Origin: Providencia rettgeri
GTDB lineage: Bacteria; Pseudomonadota; Gammaproteobacteria; Enterobacterales; Enterobacteriaceae
Length of the DNA stretch: 64,000 bases
Direction of reading: 5' to 3'
NCBI RefSeq assembly: GCF_023205015.1
Contig: NZ_CP096258.1
Coordinates: 1,116,001 to 1,180,000 of the forward strand
Shown: positions 43,426 to 52,484 of the stretch, piece after piece
Position numbering within the stretch: position 1 is the first letter of the stretch
Layout of the letters: every line of letters starts with the position of its first letter
Program-made: the position numbers and the translations under genes
Notes under the pieces: generated by a model
Seen by the model: the letters and a program-made list of their open reading frames with translations, nothing else
Databases searched by the model: none
Told to the model about the DNA's origin: nothing

Positions 43426-46053
43426 ATGAGTAAAAGCACCGCTGAGATCCGTCAAGCGTTTCTCGACTTTTTCCATACAAAAGGTCATCAAGTGGTCTCT
43501 AGTAGTTCACTAGTGCCAAATAATGACCCTACACTATTGTTCACAAACGCAGGGATGAACCAGTTCAAAGATGTATTTCTTGGCCTGGATAAAAGAGCAT
43601 ATTCCCGAGCGACAACCGCGCAACGCTGTGTGCGTGCAGGTGGTAAACATAACGACTTAGAAAATGTGGGCTATACCGCCCGCCACCATACATTTTTTGA
43701 AATGTTAGGCAATTTTAGCTTTGGCGATTACTTTAAGCATGACGCTATCCGTTTTGCTTGGGAGTTATTGACTAGCGATGAATGGTTTAACTTACCAAAA
43801 GAAAGGTTGTGGGTGACCGTTTACGCAACTGATGACGAAGCTTATGATATCTGGAATAAAGAAATAGGTATTCCAGTTGAGCGTATTATTCGTATTGGTG
43901 ATAACAAGGGCGCACCATATGCGTCAGATAACTTCTGGCAAATGGGTGATACTGGTCCTTGTGGCCCATGTACCGAGATTTTCTATGATCACGGTGATCA
44001 TATATGGGGAGGGCCTCCGGGAAGCCCTGAAGAAGACGGTGACCGCTATATTGAAATTTGGAACTTAGTCTTCATGCAATTTAACCGTCAGTCTGACGGG
44101 ACAATGGAGCCTCTACCAAAACCTTCAGTTGATACAGGAATGGGCTTAGAGCGTATTTCTGCGGTACTGCAGCACGTTAATTCAAACTATGAAATTGATA
44201 TCTTCCGTGACCTTATCGCTGCGGCAGCTAAAGCAACTGGCGCAACAGATTTAGAAAATAAATCATTACGTGTTATTGCTGACCATATTCGCTCTTGCGC
44301 ATTCCTTGTTAGTGATGGTGTTATTCCATCGAATGAAGGCCGTGGTTATGTTTTGCGTCGCATTATCCGTCGTGCTGTTCGTCACGGTTATATGCTTGGT
44401 GCAAAAGACACTTTTTTCTACAAATTAGTTGCGCCACTGATTAAAGTCATGGGGCCTGCGGCAGAAGAACTTGGACGACAGCAAGCGATAGTTGAAAAAG
44501 TTCTCAAGACTGAAGAAGAGCAATTTGCGCGTACTTTAGAGCGCGGTCTTCAATTATTAGATGAAGAACTTGCATCACTGAAAGGGGATACCCTAGATGG
44601 TGAAGCGGCATTCCGCTTATATGACACTTATGGTTTCCCAATTGATTTAACGGCAGATGTTTGTCGCGAACGCAATATTAAAGTCGACGAAGACGGTTTT
44701 GAGCGAGCGATGGAAGACCAGCGCCGTCGTGCGCGTGAATCCAGTGGTTTTGGTGCGGATTATAATTCTTTAATTAAAGTCGATAAGCGTAGTGAATTCT
44801 CCGGTTATCAATATGATGAGCAACAAGCTACTATTACTGCACTCTATAAAGATGGCCACCCTGTAGACAGCTTGAATGCTGGTGAAGAAGGCTTAGTTAT
44901 ACTCGATAAAACGGCATTTTATGCCGAATCTGGTGGGCAAGTCGGCGATACGGGTTACTTAAACAATGACAATGCAAGCTTTAAAGTCACTGACACACAA
45001 AAATATGGTCAAGCAATTGGGCATATTGGTAAGGTAGAGGTGGGGTCACTGGTTGTTAACCATAGAATTACAGCTTTTGTGGATAGCGCTAGACGTGATG
45101 CGATCCGCTTAAACCACTCAGCAACACATTTACTGCATGCGGCATTACGTCAAGTATTAGGCGACCATGTTTCTCAAAAGGGTTCATTGGTTAATGATAA
45201 ATACTTGCGTTTTGACTTCTCTCATTTTGAGGCGATGACACAAGAACAACTACGTGAAGTAGAAGATATTGTGAATGCGCAAATTCGTAAAAATTCAGAA
45301 ATTGAAACTGAACTAATGGATTTAGAAGGTGCTAAAGCAAAAGGTGCTATGGCATTGTTCGGTGAAAAATATGAAGAGCGTGTGCGCGTTCTGAGTATGG
45401 GGGATTTCTCTATCGAGTTATGTGGTGGCACACATGCGCGTCGCACTGGTGATATTGGTTTATTCCGTATTTTGAGCGAATCAGGTACGGCTGCAGGTGT
45501 TCGCCGTATTGAAGCGACGACAGGCTCAATGGCGATTGAAAGCATACATAATCAATCAGAGCAACTTTCGGCAATTGCACACCTAGTAAAAGGTGATATT
45601 AATAGCCTTGTCGAGAAAGTAAAAGCGGCATTAGATAAATCTCGCCAGCTCGAAAAAGAAATTGTGCAACTAAAAGATCAACAAGCATCTCAAGAAAGTG
45701 CTTCACTAAGTAGTAAAGCGAAAGAGGTGAAAGGCATCAAATTGTTAGTCACTCAATTAGGAGATACTGATCCTAAGTTATTGAGAACTATGGTTGATGA
45801 CCTTAAAAATCAGTTGAAATCAGCGATTATCGTGCTTTCAACAACAAGTGGTGATAAAGTCAGTATGATCGTTGGGGTAACTAATGATTTGACGGCTAAA
45901 GTTAAAGCAGGGGATTTGATTTCCCACATCGCAAGCCAGGTAGGTGGTAAAGGTGGCGGTCGCCCAGACATGGCTCAAGCAGGAGGTACTGACGTTAGCG
46001 CATTACCTGCTGCTATGGCGAGTGTCGAAGAGTGGGTTGAAGCACGCCTGTAA
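43426..46053 (+). CDS. alaS: AlaS, alanyl-tRNA synthetase
   Basis: An 875-aa class II synthetase in the standard order: aminoacylation domain (RHHTFFEMLGNFSFGDYFK), tRNA-recognition region, editing domain with zinc motif HSATHLL...CGGTH, coiled coil (about 720-760) and C-Ala domain with GGKGGGRPDMAQAGG. It charges tRNA-Ala and clears Ser/Gly mischarging. Followed by csrA as in other enterics. Confidence 0.97.
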   Translation: MSKSTAEIRQAFLDFFHTKGHQVVSSSSLVPNNDPTLLFTNAGMNQFKDVFLGLDKRAYSRATTAQRCVRAGGKHNDLENVGYTARHHTFFEMLGNFSFGDYFKHDAIRFAWELLTSDEWFNLPKERLWVTVYATDDEAYDIWNKEIGIPVERIIRIGDNKGAPYASDNFWQMGDTGPCGPCTEIFYDHGDHIWGGPPGSPEEDGDRYIEIWNLVFMQFNRQSDGTMEPLPKPSVDTGMGLERISAVLQHVNSNYEIDIFRDLIAAAAKATGATDLENKSLRVIADHIRSCAFLVSDGVIPSNEGRGYVLRRIIRRAVRHGYMLGAKDTFFYKLVAPLIKVMGPAAEELGRQQAIVEKVLKTEEEQFARTLERGLQLLDEELASLKGDTLDGEAAFRLYDTYGFPIDLTADVCRERNIKVDEDGFERAMEDQRRRARESSGFGADYNSLIKVDKRSEFSGYQYDEQQATITALYKDGHPVDSLNAGEEGLVILDKTAFYAESGGQVGDTGYLNNDNASFKVTDTQKYGQAIGHIGKVEVGSLVVNHRITAFVDSARRDAIRLNHSATHLLHAALRQVLGDHVSQKGSLVNDKYLRFDFSHFEAMTQEQLREVEDIVNAQIRKNSEIETELMDLEGAKAKGAMALFGEKYEERVRVLSMGDFSIELCGGTHARRTGDIGLFRILSESGTAAGVRRIEATTGSMAIESIHNQSEQLSAIAHLVKGDINSLVEKVKAALDKSRQLEKEIVQLKDQQASQESASLSSKAKEVKGIKLLVTQLGDTDPKLLRTMVDDLKNQLKSAIIVLSTTSGDKVSMIVGVTNDLTAKVKAGDLISHIASQVGGKGGGRPDMAQAGGTDVSALPAAMASVEEWVEARL

Positions 46054-46064
46054 GCACTTACAAC

Positions 46065-46095
46065 GTTGCCTCATTGAAAAATGAGGCAACTTTAA
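46065..46095 (+). terminator. alaS terminator
   Basis: GTTGCCTCATT and AATGAGGCAAC form a perfect 11-bp stem with a GAAA tetraloop, 11 bp past alaS. Only a short T-run (TTTAAT) follows. Confidence 0.8.
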
Positions 46096-46280
46096 TCTGT
46101 TGCGGCATTGTTAATGTATCGTTTGTAGTGCTATATTTTGTTTGTAAATAATTAGAATGCTTGTATTGATGGCATCAATGCTTTAGGTGAATGTCATTGC
46201 TTTGCGTTTTCACGGTGTGTGATGGACAATAGCGGGGATACCTAGAGACCCGACTCTTTTAATATTTCAAGGAGCAAAGA

Positions 46281-46466
46281 ATGCTTATTCTGACTCGTCG
46301 AGTTGGTGAAACACTCATGATAGGCGATGAGGTAACAGTTACTGTATTGGGTGTCAAAGGCAACCAAGTTCGTATTGGTGTTAATGCCCCAAAAGAAGTT
46401 TCTGTTCACCGTGAAGAAATTTATCAACGGATCCAGGCTGAAAAGACTCAACCAGATAATCAATAA
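46281..46466 (+). CDS. csrA: CsrA, carbon storage regulator
   Basis: A 61-aa RNA-binding dimer that controls translation of carbon storage, motility and biofilm genes by binding GGA motifs in leaders. The sequence MLILTRRVGETLMIGD and the RNA-binding VHREEIY region are nearly identical to E. coli. AAGGAG precedes the ATG. Confidence 0.97.
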   Translation: MLILTRRVGETLMIGDEVTVTVLGVKGNQVRIGVNAPKEVSVHREEIYQRIQAEKTQPDNQ

Positions 46467-46902
46467 TAATGAATAAGCGTCCAATGATTGACCACACAGC
46501 AAGAATGGGCGCTTGTCTTACTCTCATTATTTCTAGGAACATCCTTTCTTTTTTATAACTATCTTTCCTCGAACTCATTTTATTGTTTAGTCTTAGGTCC
46601 CTTTGTGCTGAGAGTTTATTTTCTTTTGTTTGAAATATAGGCAAATCAATCCTGTGAACTCATTTTTATTCATTTATAGAATGATTTTGTCCCTGTATTT
46701 TTATTTATAAAGTTAGTGCCATAAGGGCTGAAATGTCTCTTTTTCGGTGTTAAACTAATCATCTTGCTTGTGAAATGTGCAAACAGACAACGGAATGCAA
46801 AAAGTTTGGAAAAATTGTTTGACTTCTAAGTCTAGGAAAGTAATATGTGCGCCACACAGCAACGAGATGTTTGAAAAAACAAATCGTGTGTAACTAAAAT
46901 AT
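46467..46902. other. csrA-tRNA intergenic region
   Basis: A 436-bp stretch without a credible gene. AAGCGTCCA (near 46474) can pair with TGGGCGCTT (near 46507) as a weak csrA terminator. The tRNA promoter lies at 46819-46846. Confidence 0.5.
46819..46846 (+). promoter_or_regulatory. tRNA operon promoter
   Basis: -35 TTGACT (46819-46824), a 16-bp spacer and -10 TAATAT (46841-46846), followed by the GC-rich GTGCGCC typical of stringently controlled stable-RNA promoters. About 50 bp upstream of tRNA-Ser. Confidence 0.75.
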
Positions 46903-46995
46903 GGTGAGGTGGCCGAGAGGCTGAAGGCGCTCCCCTGCTAAGGGAGTATGCGGTCAAAAGCTGCATCGAGGGTTCGAATCCCTCCCTCACCGCCA
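46903..46995 (+). tRNA. serV: tRNA-Ser (GCT anticodon)
   Basis: A 93-nt class II tRNA with a long variable arm, encoded CCA and a 7-bp acceptor stem (GGTGAGG...CCTCACC). The anticodon loop CTGCTAA gives anticodon GCT, decoding AGC and AGU. Matches the E. coli serV position, although gene order relative to the Arg tRNAs is reversed. Confidence 0.95.
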
Positions 46996-47006
46996 TTTTA
47001 GATTAT

Positions 47007-47083
47007 GCATCCGTAGCTCAGCTGGATAGAGTACTCGGCTACGAACCGAGCGGTCGGAGGTTCGAATCCTCCCGGATGCACCA
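47007..47083 (+). tRNA. tRNA-Arg (ACG), copy 1
   Basis: A 77-nt tRNA with acceptor stem GCATCCG/CGGATGC, encoded CCA, T loop GGTTCGAATCC and anticodon ACG (CTACGAA loop), read as ICG after A34 deamination. It starts 11 bp after tRNA-Ser and is surely in the same transcript. Confidence 0.97.
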
Positions 47084-47221
47084 TCTTTAACCCTATGAGA
47101 ACATCTGATGGGGTGTTGTTTCGGTTTTAGCAACCAAACAAAGCAGTAACTAAGAAATTGATTTATAGAAGTAGAAGTTGATAAAGAAGTTTGAGAGAGC
47201 AGCACATCTTGCATTAAGTAT

Positions 47222-47298
47222 GCATCCGTAGCTCAGCTGGATAGAGTACTCGGCTACGAACCGAGCGGTCGGAGGTTCGAATCCTCCCGGATGCACCA
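47222..47298 (+). tRNA. tRNA-Arg (ACG), copy 2
   Basis: Identical in all 77 positions to the copy at 47007. The 138-bp spacer before it shares no obvious similarity with the other spacers. Confidence 0.97.
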
Positions 47299-47393
47299 TC
47301 TCTTAGCTAATAACTTAGCGATATCAATAATACCTTATTAATTTAATTCAATAATAGTTATTGTAACTATCGATTTACTATCGACCAAATTTT

Positions 47394-47470
47394 GCATCCG
47401 TAGCTCAGCTGGATAGAGTACTCGGCTACGAACCGAGCGGTCGGAGGTTCGAATCCTCCCGGATGCACCA
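47394..47470 (+). tRNA. tRNA-Arg (ACG), copy 3
   Basis: Third identical copy, followed eight bases later by a strong terminator. E. coli has four such genes at this locus (argQZYV). Confidence 0.97.
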
Positions 47471-47478
47471 TCATTAAG

Positions 47479-47507
47479 AAACTCCTCATTCGAGGAGTTT
47501 TTTTTTG
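47479..47507 (+). terminator. tRNA operon terminator
   Basis: AAACTCCTC and GAGGAGTTT with an ATTC loop, then a run of T residues. Ends the Ser-Arg-Arg-Arg transcript. Confidence 0.93.
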
Positions 47508-47666
47508 TCTAAAATTGCCATTCATAAAATTAACTAAATCATATTTTCGATAGCTCTTTGATTTATTCCCTCATAAACAACACATCTAGACAGCGACAAT
47601 TTCTGTGATTTAGGCTAAAGTAATTGCCTTAATAAAATAAATTAACATCACAGGCGGGAGGTCGAC

Positions 47667-49226
47667 TTGATCCCGGACGTATCGAAAGCGCTCTCATGGT
47701 TAGAGGCGCACCCAGAAACACTAAATGGCATTCAACGTGGTATAGAGCGTGAAACATTGCGTGTAACCCCAACAGGCGCAATTGCAGAGACCTTGCATCC
47801 AGAAGGGCTGGGAAAAGCTTTAACACATAAATGGATCACGACAGATTTTGCGGAGTCCTTACTCGAATTTATTACTCCTGTAGATAAAAGCATTAGCCAT
47901 AATTTGGCTTTTTTGCGGGATTTGCACCGCTATACTGCTCGTCACCTTCAAAATGAAAGAATGTGGCCGTTGAGTATGCCGTGCTTTATTGAAAGTGAAG
48001 ATAGAATCACTCTTGCGCAATATGGCTCTTCTAATGTAGGGCAGTTTAAAACACTGTACCGTGAGGGCCTTAAAAATCGTTATGGCGCTTTGATGCAGAC
48101 GATAGCAGGGGTGCATTATAACTTCTCTTTGCCGATTGAATTTTGGCAAGCATGGGCTGGTATTGAAGATGCAGAAAGTGGCAAAGAAAAAATTTCTGAA
48201 GGCTATTTGCGCCTGATTAGAAATTACTACCGCTTTGGTTGGGCTATTCCTTATCTATTTGGCGCATCTCCGGCTATCTGCGGCTCTTTTTTGAAAGATA
48301 GAGATACTACACTATCATTTGATAAAACGGACTGTGGTACGTATTACTTGCCTTATGCGACATCATTACGCATGAGTGACTTGGGGTATACAAATAAATC
48401 ACAAAGTGATTTAAATATCACATTCAATAAACTGGATGAATACGTCGAAAGCCTAAAAAAAGCCATCCATAAGCCTTCAGCTGAATTTGAAAAACTGGGT
48501 GTAAAAAAAGATGGCAAATATATTCAACTGAATACGAATGTGCTACAAATTGAAAATGAGCTCTACGCCCCAATACGGCCTAAACGCGTACCTAAAGGTA
48601 GTGAATCACCGTCTGATGCGTTGTTGCGCGGTGGTATTGAGTACATTGAAGTCCGTTCACTTGATATTAATCCATTTAGTGCAATTGGTGTTAATGAAAC
48701 TCAAGCTCGTTTTGTTGATCTATTCTTAATCTGGTGTGTACTTGCTGATGCACCTGAAATGAATGCACAGGAATTAGACTGTTGTCGTCAAAACTGGAAT
48801 CGTGTCATCCTCGAAGGCCGTAAACCAGGTCAAGTTATTGGTTTCGGTTGTGGCAGTGAAGTTAAGCCATTAGTTGAAGTCGGGCAGCAATTATTTAATG
48901 ACTTGATTCGCGTGGCTGAAGTATTAGACACTTGTTGTGATGCCAAGTATCAAGAGGTTTGTCACCAATTTGTTGCTATGTTTAAAGACCCTACTCTCAC
49001 ATATTCAGCACTTGTTATGGATGAAATGCTAGAGAAAGGCATTGGTGGCTACGGGTTAGAATTAGCTGAAAAATATTTTGAACAGTTAGTGAATGAGCCG
49101 TATGAAGTGATAACTGAAGAGCAATTTGAGCAAGCACGATTAGCTTCAATAGAGAAGCAAGCAAAGATGGAACAAAATGAGAGCGAAAGCTTTGAGGACT
49201 ATCTGCGCATTCATGCAGGGCGTTAA
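47667..49226 (+). CDS. gshA: GshA, glutamate-cysteine ligase
   Basis: A 519-aa enzyme for the first and rate-limiting step of glutathione synthesis. It begins at a TTG codon (47667) with GGGAGG upstream, as in E. coli gshA, giving MIPDVSKALSWLEAHPE. Family blocks include RGIERETLRV, GVHYNFSLP and IEVRSLDINPF. The gene for the second enzyme, GshB, is at 5237. The MicA gene lies antisense immediately after the stop. Confidence 0.96.
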   Translation: MIPDVSKALSWLEAHPETLNGIQRGIERETLRVTPTGAIAETLHPEGLGKALTHKWITTDFAESLLEFITPVDKSISHNLAFLRDLHRYTARHLQNERMWPLSMPCFIESEDRITLAQYGSSNVGQFKTLYREGLKNRYGALMQTIAGVHYNFSLPIEFWQAWAGIEDAESGKEKISEGYLRLIRNYYRFGWAIPYLFGASPAICGSFLKDRDTTLSFDKTDCGTYYLPYATSLRMSDLGYTNKSQSDLNITFNKLDEYVESLKKAIHKPSAEFEKLGVKKDGKYIQLNTNVLQIENELYAPIRPKRVPKGSESPSDALLRGGIEYIEVRSLDINPFSAIGVNETQARFVDLFLIWCVLADAPEMNAQELDCCRQNWNRVILEGRKPGQVIGFGCGSEVKPLVEVGQQLFNDLIRVAEVLDTCCDAKYQEVCHQFVAMFKDPTLTYSALVMDEMLEKGIGGYGLELAEKYFEQLVNEPYEVITEEQFEQARLASIEKQAKMEQNESESFEDYLRIHAGR

Positions 49227-49227
49227 A

Positions 49228-49302
49228 AGAAATGGCCACTCTAGGTGGCCAAATAAAAAATCTCTTAGAGAATTAGGGATGATAACAAATTGCGCGTCTT
49301 TC
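49228..49302 (-). ncRNA. micA: MicA small RNA
   Basis: Read on the minus strand, the gshA-luxS gap begins GAAAGACGCGCAATTTGTTA, almost the same as the E. coli MicA 5' seed region, and ends in the terminator hairpin GGCCACCTAGAGTGGCC plus ATTTCTTTT. Position and orientation between gshA and luxS match E. coli. MicA is an Hfq-dependent, sigma-E-induced repressor of outer membrane protein mRNAs such as ompA. The 3' end is estimated to within a few bases. Confidence 0.9.
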
Positions 49303-49308
49303 AATAAT

Positions 49309-49337
49309 TCAGACTATGTATTTTCAAAATAGTTTCA
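49309..49337 (-). promoter_or_regulatory. Sigma-E-like promoter of micA
   Basis: On the minus strand TGAAACT (-35, 49331-49337), a 17-bp spacer and TCTGA (-10, 49309-49313), six bases before the predicted +1 at 49302. This resembles the GGAACTT/TCTGA sigma-E pattern with one or two changes in the -35. Confidence 0.6.
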
Positions 49338-49379
49338 TTTATTTTAGAAAATATTTTTTATTTTCGAGGAGGTCACGAA

Positions 49380-49895
49380 ATGCCATTATTAGATAGCTTT
49401 ACTGTCGATCATACTCGCATGTCAGCACCTGCTGTACGTGTGGCAAAGACCATGAAAACACCAAGTGGTGATACCATTACGGTTTTTGATTTGCGCTTTA
49501 CTGTGCCCAATGAAGAAGCCATGACAGAAAAAGGAACGCATACTTTAGAGCACCTTTTTGCAGGCTTTATGCGTGATCACCTCAACGGTAATGGTGTTGA
49601 AATTATTGATATTTCACCAATGGGGTGTCGTACTGGTTTTTATATGAGCCTTATCGGTCAGCCAGATGAACAGCGTGTTGCTAAGGCATGGAAAGCTGCA
49701 ATGGAAGATGTTTTGCAAGTGAAAGATCAAAACAAAATTCCCGAATTGAATGTGTACCAATGTGGTACATACAAAATGCACTCGCTAGAAGAAGCTCAGC
49801 AAATTGCACGTAATGTTATCGCGTCAGAAATTGGAATCAATAAGAACGATGAGTTAGCACTACCAGCAGAGAAACTTGAGCAGTTACACGTTTAG
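49380..49895 (+). CDS. luxS: LuxS, S-ribosylhomocysteine lyase
   Basis: A 171-aa enzyme that splits S-ribosylhomocysteine into homocysteine and DPD, the AI-2 precursor. Metal ligands H54, H58 (HTLEH) and C128 (YQCGTY) and the catalytic C83 (MGCRTGFY) are all present. GAGGAGG precedes the ATG. Confidence 0.97.
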   Translation: MPLLDSFTVDHTRMSAPAVRVAKTMKTPSGDTITVFDLRFTVPNEEAMTEKGTHTLEHLFAGFMRDHLNGNGVEIIDISPMGCRTGFYMSLIGQPDEQRVAKAWKAAMEDVLQVKDQNKIPELNVYQCGTYKMHSLEEAQQIARNVIASEIGINKNDELALPAEKLEQLHV

Positions 49896-49918
49896 TTTTT
49901 TATGGCATATCCGCTATT

Positions 49919-49949
49919 AAAAAGAGCCAATGAAGGCTCTTTTTTTATA
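49919..49949 (+). terminator. luxS terminator
   Basis: AAAGAGCC and GGCTCTTT with a 6-base loop, then TTTTT. An A-run upstream means it may also stop corB transcription from the other side. Confidence 0.9.
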
Positions 49950-49979
49950 TGAGAATTTACTGGCAAGTTTATAGTCAAC

Positions 49980-51266
49980 TCAAAGATCAGGGACTTGAGA
50001 ACTAAAAGTAAGTGGCGTGATCCTCACCTGCTTAACGATATTTTCACTCATCGTTAATACTTCGATAAGGTAATGGCCTACCACGATTTGCTCTTCAGGT
50101 TGTGGGATGTCACCGATAACCTCTAAAACCATCCCATTAACCGTTCTAGGGCCATCTATAGGGAGATTCCAGTCAAAAGCCTTATTCAGTTCACGAATAT
50201 TTGCAGTGCCGTCCACAAGAACACTCCCATCACTTTGTGGCAAGACTTCCTCGGCTAAGGATGGCGACATAGAGGTTGTAAAGTCACCCACTATCTCTTC
50301 TAATATATCTTCTACAGTGATAAGGCCTTGAATTTCACCGTATTCATCAACAATGATCCCGAGTTTTTCTTTATTGTGCTGGAAATTAACTAACTGAACA
50401 TTTAAAGGTGTACTGTTAGGAATAAAATAAATGTTATCAGCAGCTTTTATGAGGTTTTGCTTATTAAACTCACGTTTTTCCATCATAAGACGGTAGGCTT
50501 CACGGACACGTAAAATACCAATAGAGTCATCGAGTGAATCACGGTATAACACAATACGGCCATGAGGTGAGTGGGTGAGCTGCCGAATAATTGACTTCCA
50601 GTCATCATTGACATCAATGCCAACAATTTCATTCCTAGGCAGCATAATATCGCCGACAGTGACTTTGTCTAAATCTAAAATTGAAATCAACATATCTTGA
50701 TTTCGGCGGCTAATTTTATGCTTTGATTCGTTAACAATAGTGCGTAACTCTTCCTTATTAACCGCATCAGTTCTTGCGGTTAGTGATTTCACGCCAATGC
50801 AACGTAACAGCAACGCTGAAATCGTATTAAATGCCCAAACAATGGGCATCATGACCACTTGTAATGGTTTTAAGAAATAACTACTTGGAAATGCGATTTT
50901 TTCAGGGTAGAGCGCAGCCAGCGTTTTGGGCATAACTTCAGCAAAAATGAGGATCACAAAGGTCAGGATCCCCGTCGATATCGCGACTCCTGCGTTACCA
51001 TACAGCCTCATACCGATAATCGTCGCTAATGCAGAAGCGACGATATTAATTAAGTTGTTACCGATAAGGACGAGACTTAACAGCTTGTCTGGATGTTTAA
51101 GAAGTTTTTCAACACGGATCGCTGAGCGATTGCCTTGTTTTGCTAAATGTTTTAACCGATAACGGTTTAGCGTCATCATCCCTGTTTCTGATGCAGAAAA
51201 ATAGGCTGACATAAAAATTAAAACAATCAATATGATGATTAGCGTACTCGTGGACACATCATCCAA
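49980..51266 (-). CDS. corB: CorB (YfjD), CNNM/CorC-family membrane protein
   Basis: A 428-aa protein: DUF21 transmembrane domain (about 1-190), paired CBS domains (about 205-330; LPRNEIVGIDV, GLITVEDILEEIVGDF) and a C-terminal CorC/HlyC domain. The family is linked to Mg2+/Co2+ transport and resistance. The gene lies beside ypjD and divergent ffh, as E. coli yfjD does. Confidence 0.88.
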   Translation of the reverse strand: MDDVSTSTLIIILIVLIFMSAYFSASETGMMTLNRYRLKHLAKQGNRSAIRVEKLLKHPDKLLSLVLIGNNLINIVASALATIIGMRLYGNAGVAISTGILTFVILIFAEVMPKTLAALYPEKIAFPSSYFLKPLQVVMMPIVWAFNTISALLLRCIGVKSLTARTDAVNKEELRTIVNESKHKISRRNQDMLISILDLDKVTVGDIMLPRNEIVGIDVNDDWKSIIRQLTHSPHGRIVLYRDSLDDSIGILRVREAYRLMMEKREFNKQNLIKAADNIYFIPNSTPLNVQLVNFQHNKEKLGIIVDEYGEIQGLITVEDILEEIVGDFTTSMSPSLAEEVLPQSDGSVLVDGTANIRELNKAFDWNLPIDGPRTVNGMVLEVIGDIPQPEEQIVVGHYLIEVLTMSENIVKQVRITPLTFSSQVPDL

Positions 51267-51308
51267 AACAAGTTTCCTTATGCTGTGAAAAGAGTGACTT
51301 TATTTGTG

Positions 51309-52100
51309 TCAAAATACCATAAACTCCTGTATTAGACGGTTACCAAAAAAAGCCATGGTTAAAATGATTGACCCGCCAACATGGAAAAATAAGACGCGCT
51401 TACCTCGCCATCCTCCATGGAAATGGCCCCAAAGTAGAGTGATATAAACAAACCAGGCGATCACGGATAACACCGATTTATGGATATTTTCTTTATCAAA
51501 AATATTATCCATATAAATAAAGCCGGTACATAAGGTAAGAGTCAGCAAAATGACGCCAACTTGAGTGACGTGGAACATTTTACGTTCAATTACCATCATA
51601 GGTGGCATATCGGGACTAAATTTTAAGGTTTTGTTTTTTAGCTGATGGTCAATTAAAGCCACTTGTAACGCATATAAGGCGGCAATAAGAAGTGTTGCAT
51701 AGCTCAATAAAGCGAGGCCAATATGAACAAAAAGTGGTACTCGTGCTTCGAGATGCGTAATAAACTCCCCAGGCATTAGCGTCGACAACATCAAGTTAAT
51801 GATGGCAAAACTATAGACGATGGGCGTTAAGTACCAAGCTTTTCCCCAATAAGCGACAACAGTCATAATCACACACATGAGCAAGCTCACTGTTGAGCCT
51901 AAATTCAGCAGTGTGAGGTTTTGTCCTTCGGCTTCACTGAAAATCAAAAATTTCAATGTAATAGCGTGAGTTACTAACGCAATCACAGCAAGAAAAAGTG
52001 CAAGATAGCGGTAGAGTGGCTGCTTACGCACTTGGCCAGGGACGATCAGTAATAGACTGACCATGTATGTACAAACTGCTATGACTGCAAATACGGGCAT
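51309..52100 (-). CDS. ypjD: YpjD, CcsA-like inner membrane protein
   Basis: A 263-aa membrane protein with about eight helices and the cytochrome c assembly (CcsA/CcmC-like) fold. It has conserved His residues (HIGLALLSYATLLIAALYALQ, LLWGHFHGGWRGKR) but lacks the full WWD heme-handling motif. Role unknown. Starts 42 bp upstream of corB and is probably cotranscribed. Confidence 0.85.
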   Translation of the reverse strand: MPVFAVIAVCTYMVSLLLIVPGQVRKQPLYRYLALFLAVIALVTHAITLKFLIFSEAEGQNLTLLNLGSTVSLLMCVIMTVVAYWGKAWYLTPIVYSFAIINLMLSTLMPGEFITHLEARVPLFVHIGLALLSYATLLIAALYALQVALIDHQLKNKTLKFSPDMPPMMVIERKMFHVTQVGVILLTLTLCTGFIYMDNIFDKENIHKSVLSVIAWFVYITLLWGHFHGGWRGKRVLFFHVGGSIILTMAFFGNRLIQEFMVF

Positions 52101-52484
52101 AGTATAGTGTCGTTAATCGTTTTTAGTGGAAAGTTATTTCATAGTATAACTTGTACGAGTGTAGGCTCCAACTATTGGACGGGCCAATCACAATATATTC
52201 ATTGCTGATAGCACTTCATGCGCCTACTGCTTGGTTCGTATTATTAAATTCAAGCCATAATAACCTGTATCATCTGTTTCAAACAGGGGGCAGCGAAAAA
52301 ACTGTGGGCATGTTACAATGGGGCATTATTTTGCCGCGATTATTTTTAGTGTTGGTTTCCCTTCATCATAGTGAAGGCATTGATGCTTATAATTCAAGTT
52401 GTTAGATAATGACACTTGAAATTATCTGTATTAGCAACCAGATCAGGCTGACATCGGCCCATCAACAGAATTGAGCTAAGACAT
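52101..52484. other. ypjD-ffh divergent intergenic region
   Basis: A 384-bp region. A possible extended -10 promoter TGTTACAAT lies at 52311-52319 facing ffh. A possible 84-codon frame at 52151-52405 has no homology I recognise and is probably noncoding. Confidence 0.45.

Noticed and set aside
46242..46644. Minus-strand frames of 86-87 codons opposite csrA
   Set aside because: They overlap csrA and its spacer, have no homology I recognise and no ribosome site.
46987..47214. Minus-strand frame across the tRNA genes
   Set aside because: It is the reverse complement of tRNA-Arg and spacer sequence, a common false prediction.
47007..47470. Triple repeat resembling a CRISPR array
   Set aside because: The repeated units are complete 77-nt tRNA-Arg genes with cloverleaf pairing; spacers are unequal in length.
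52151..52405. 84-codon open frame between ypjD and ffh
   Set aside because: No recognisable homology and no convincing ribosome site; it covers the likely ffh promoter.
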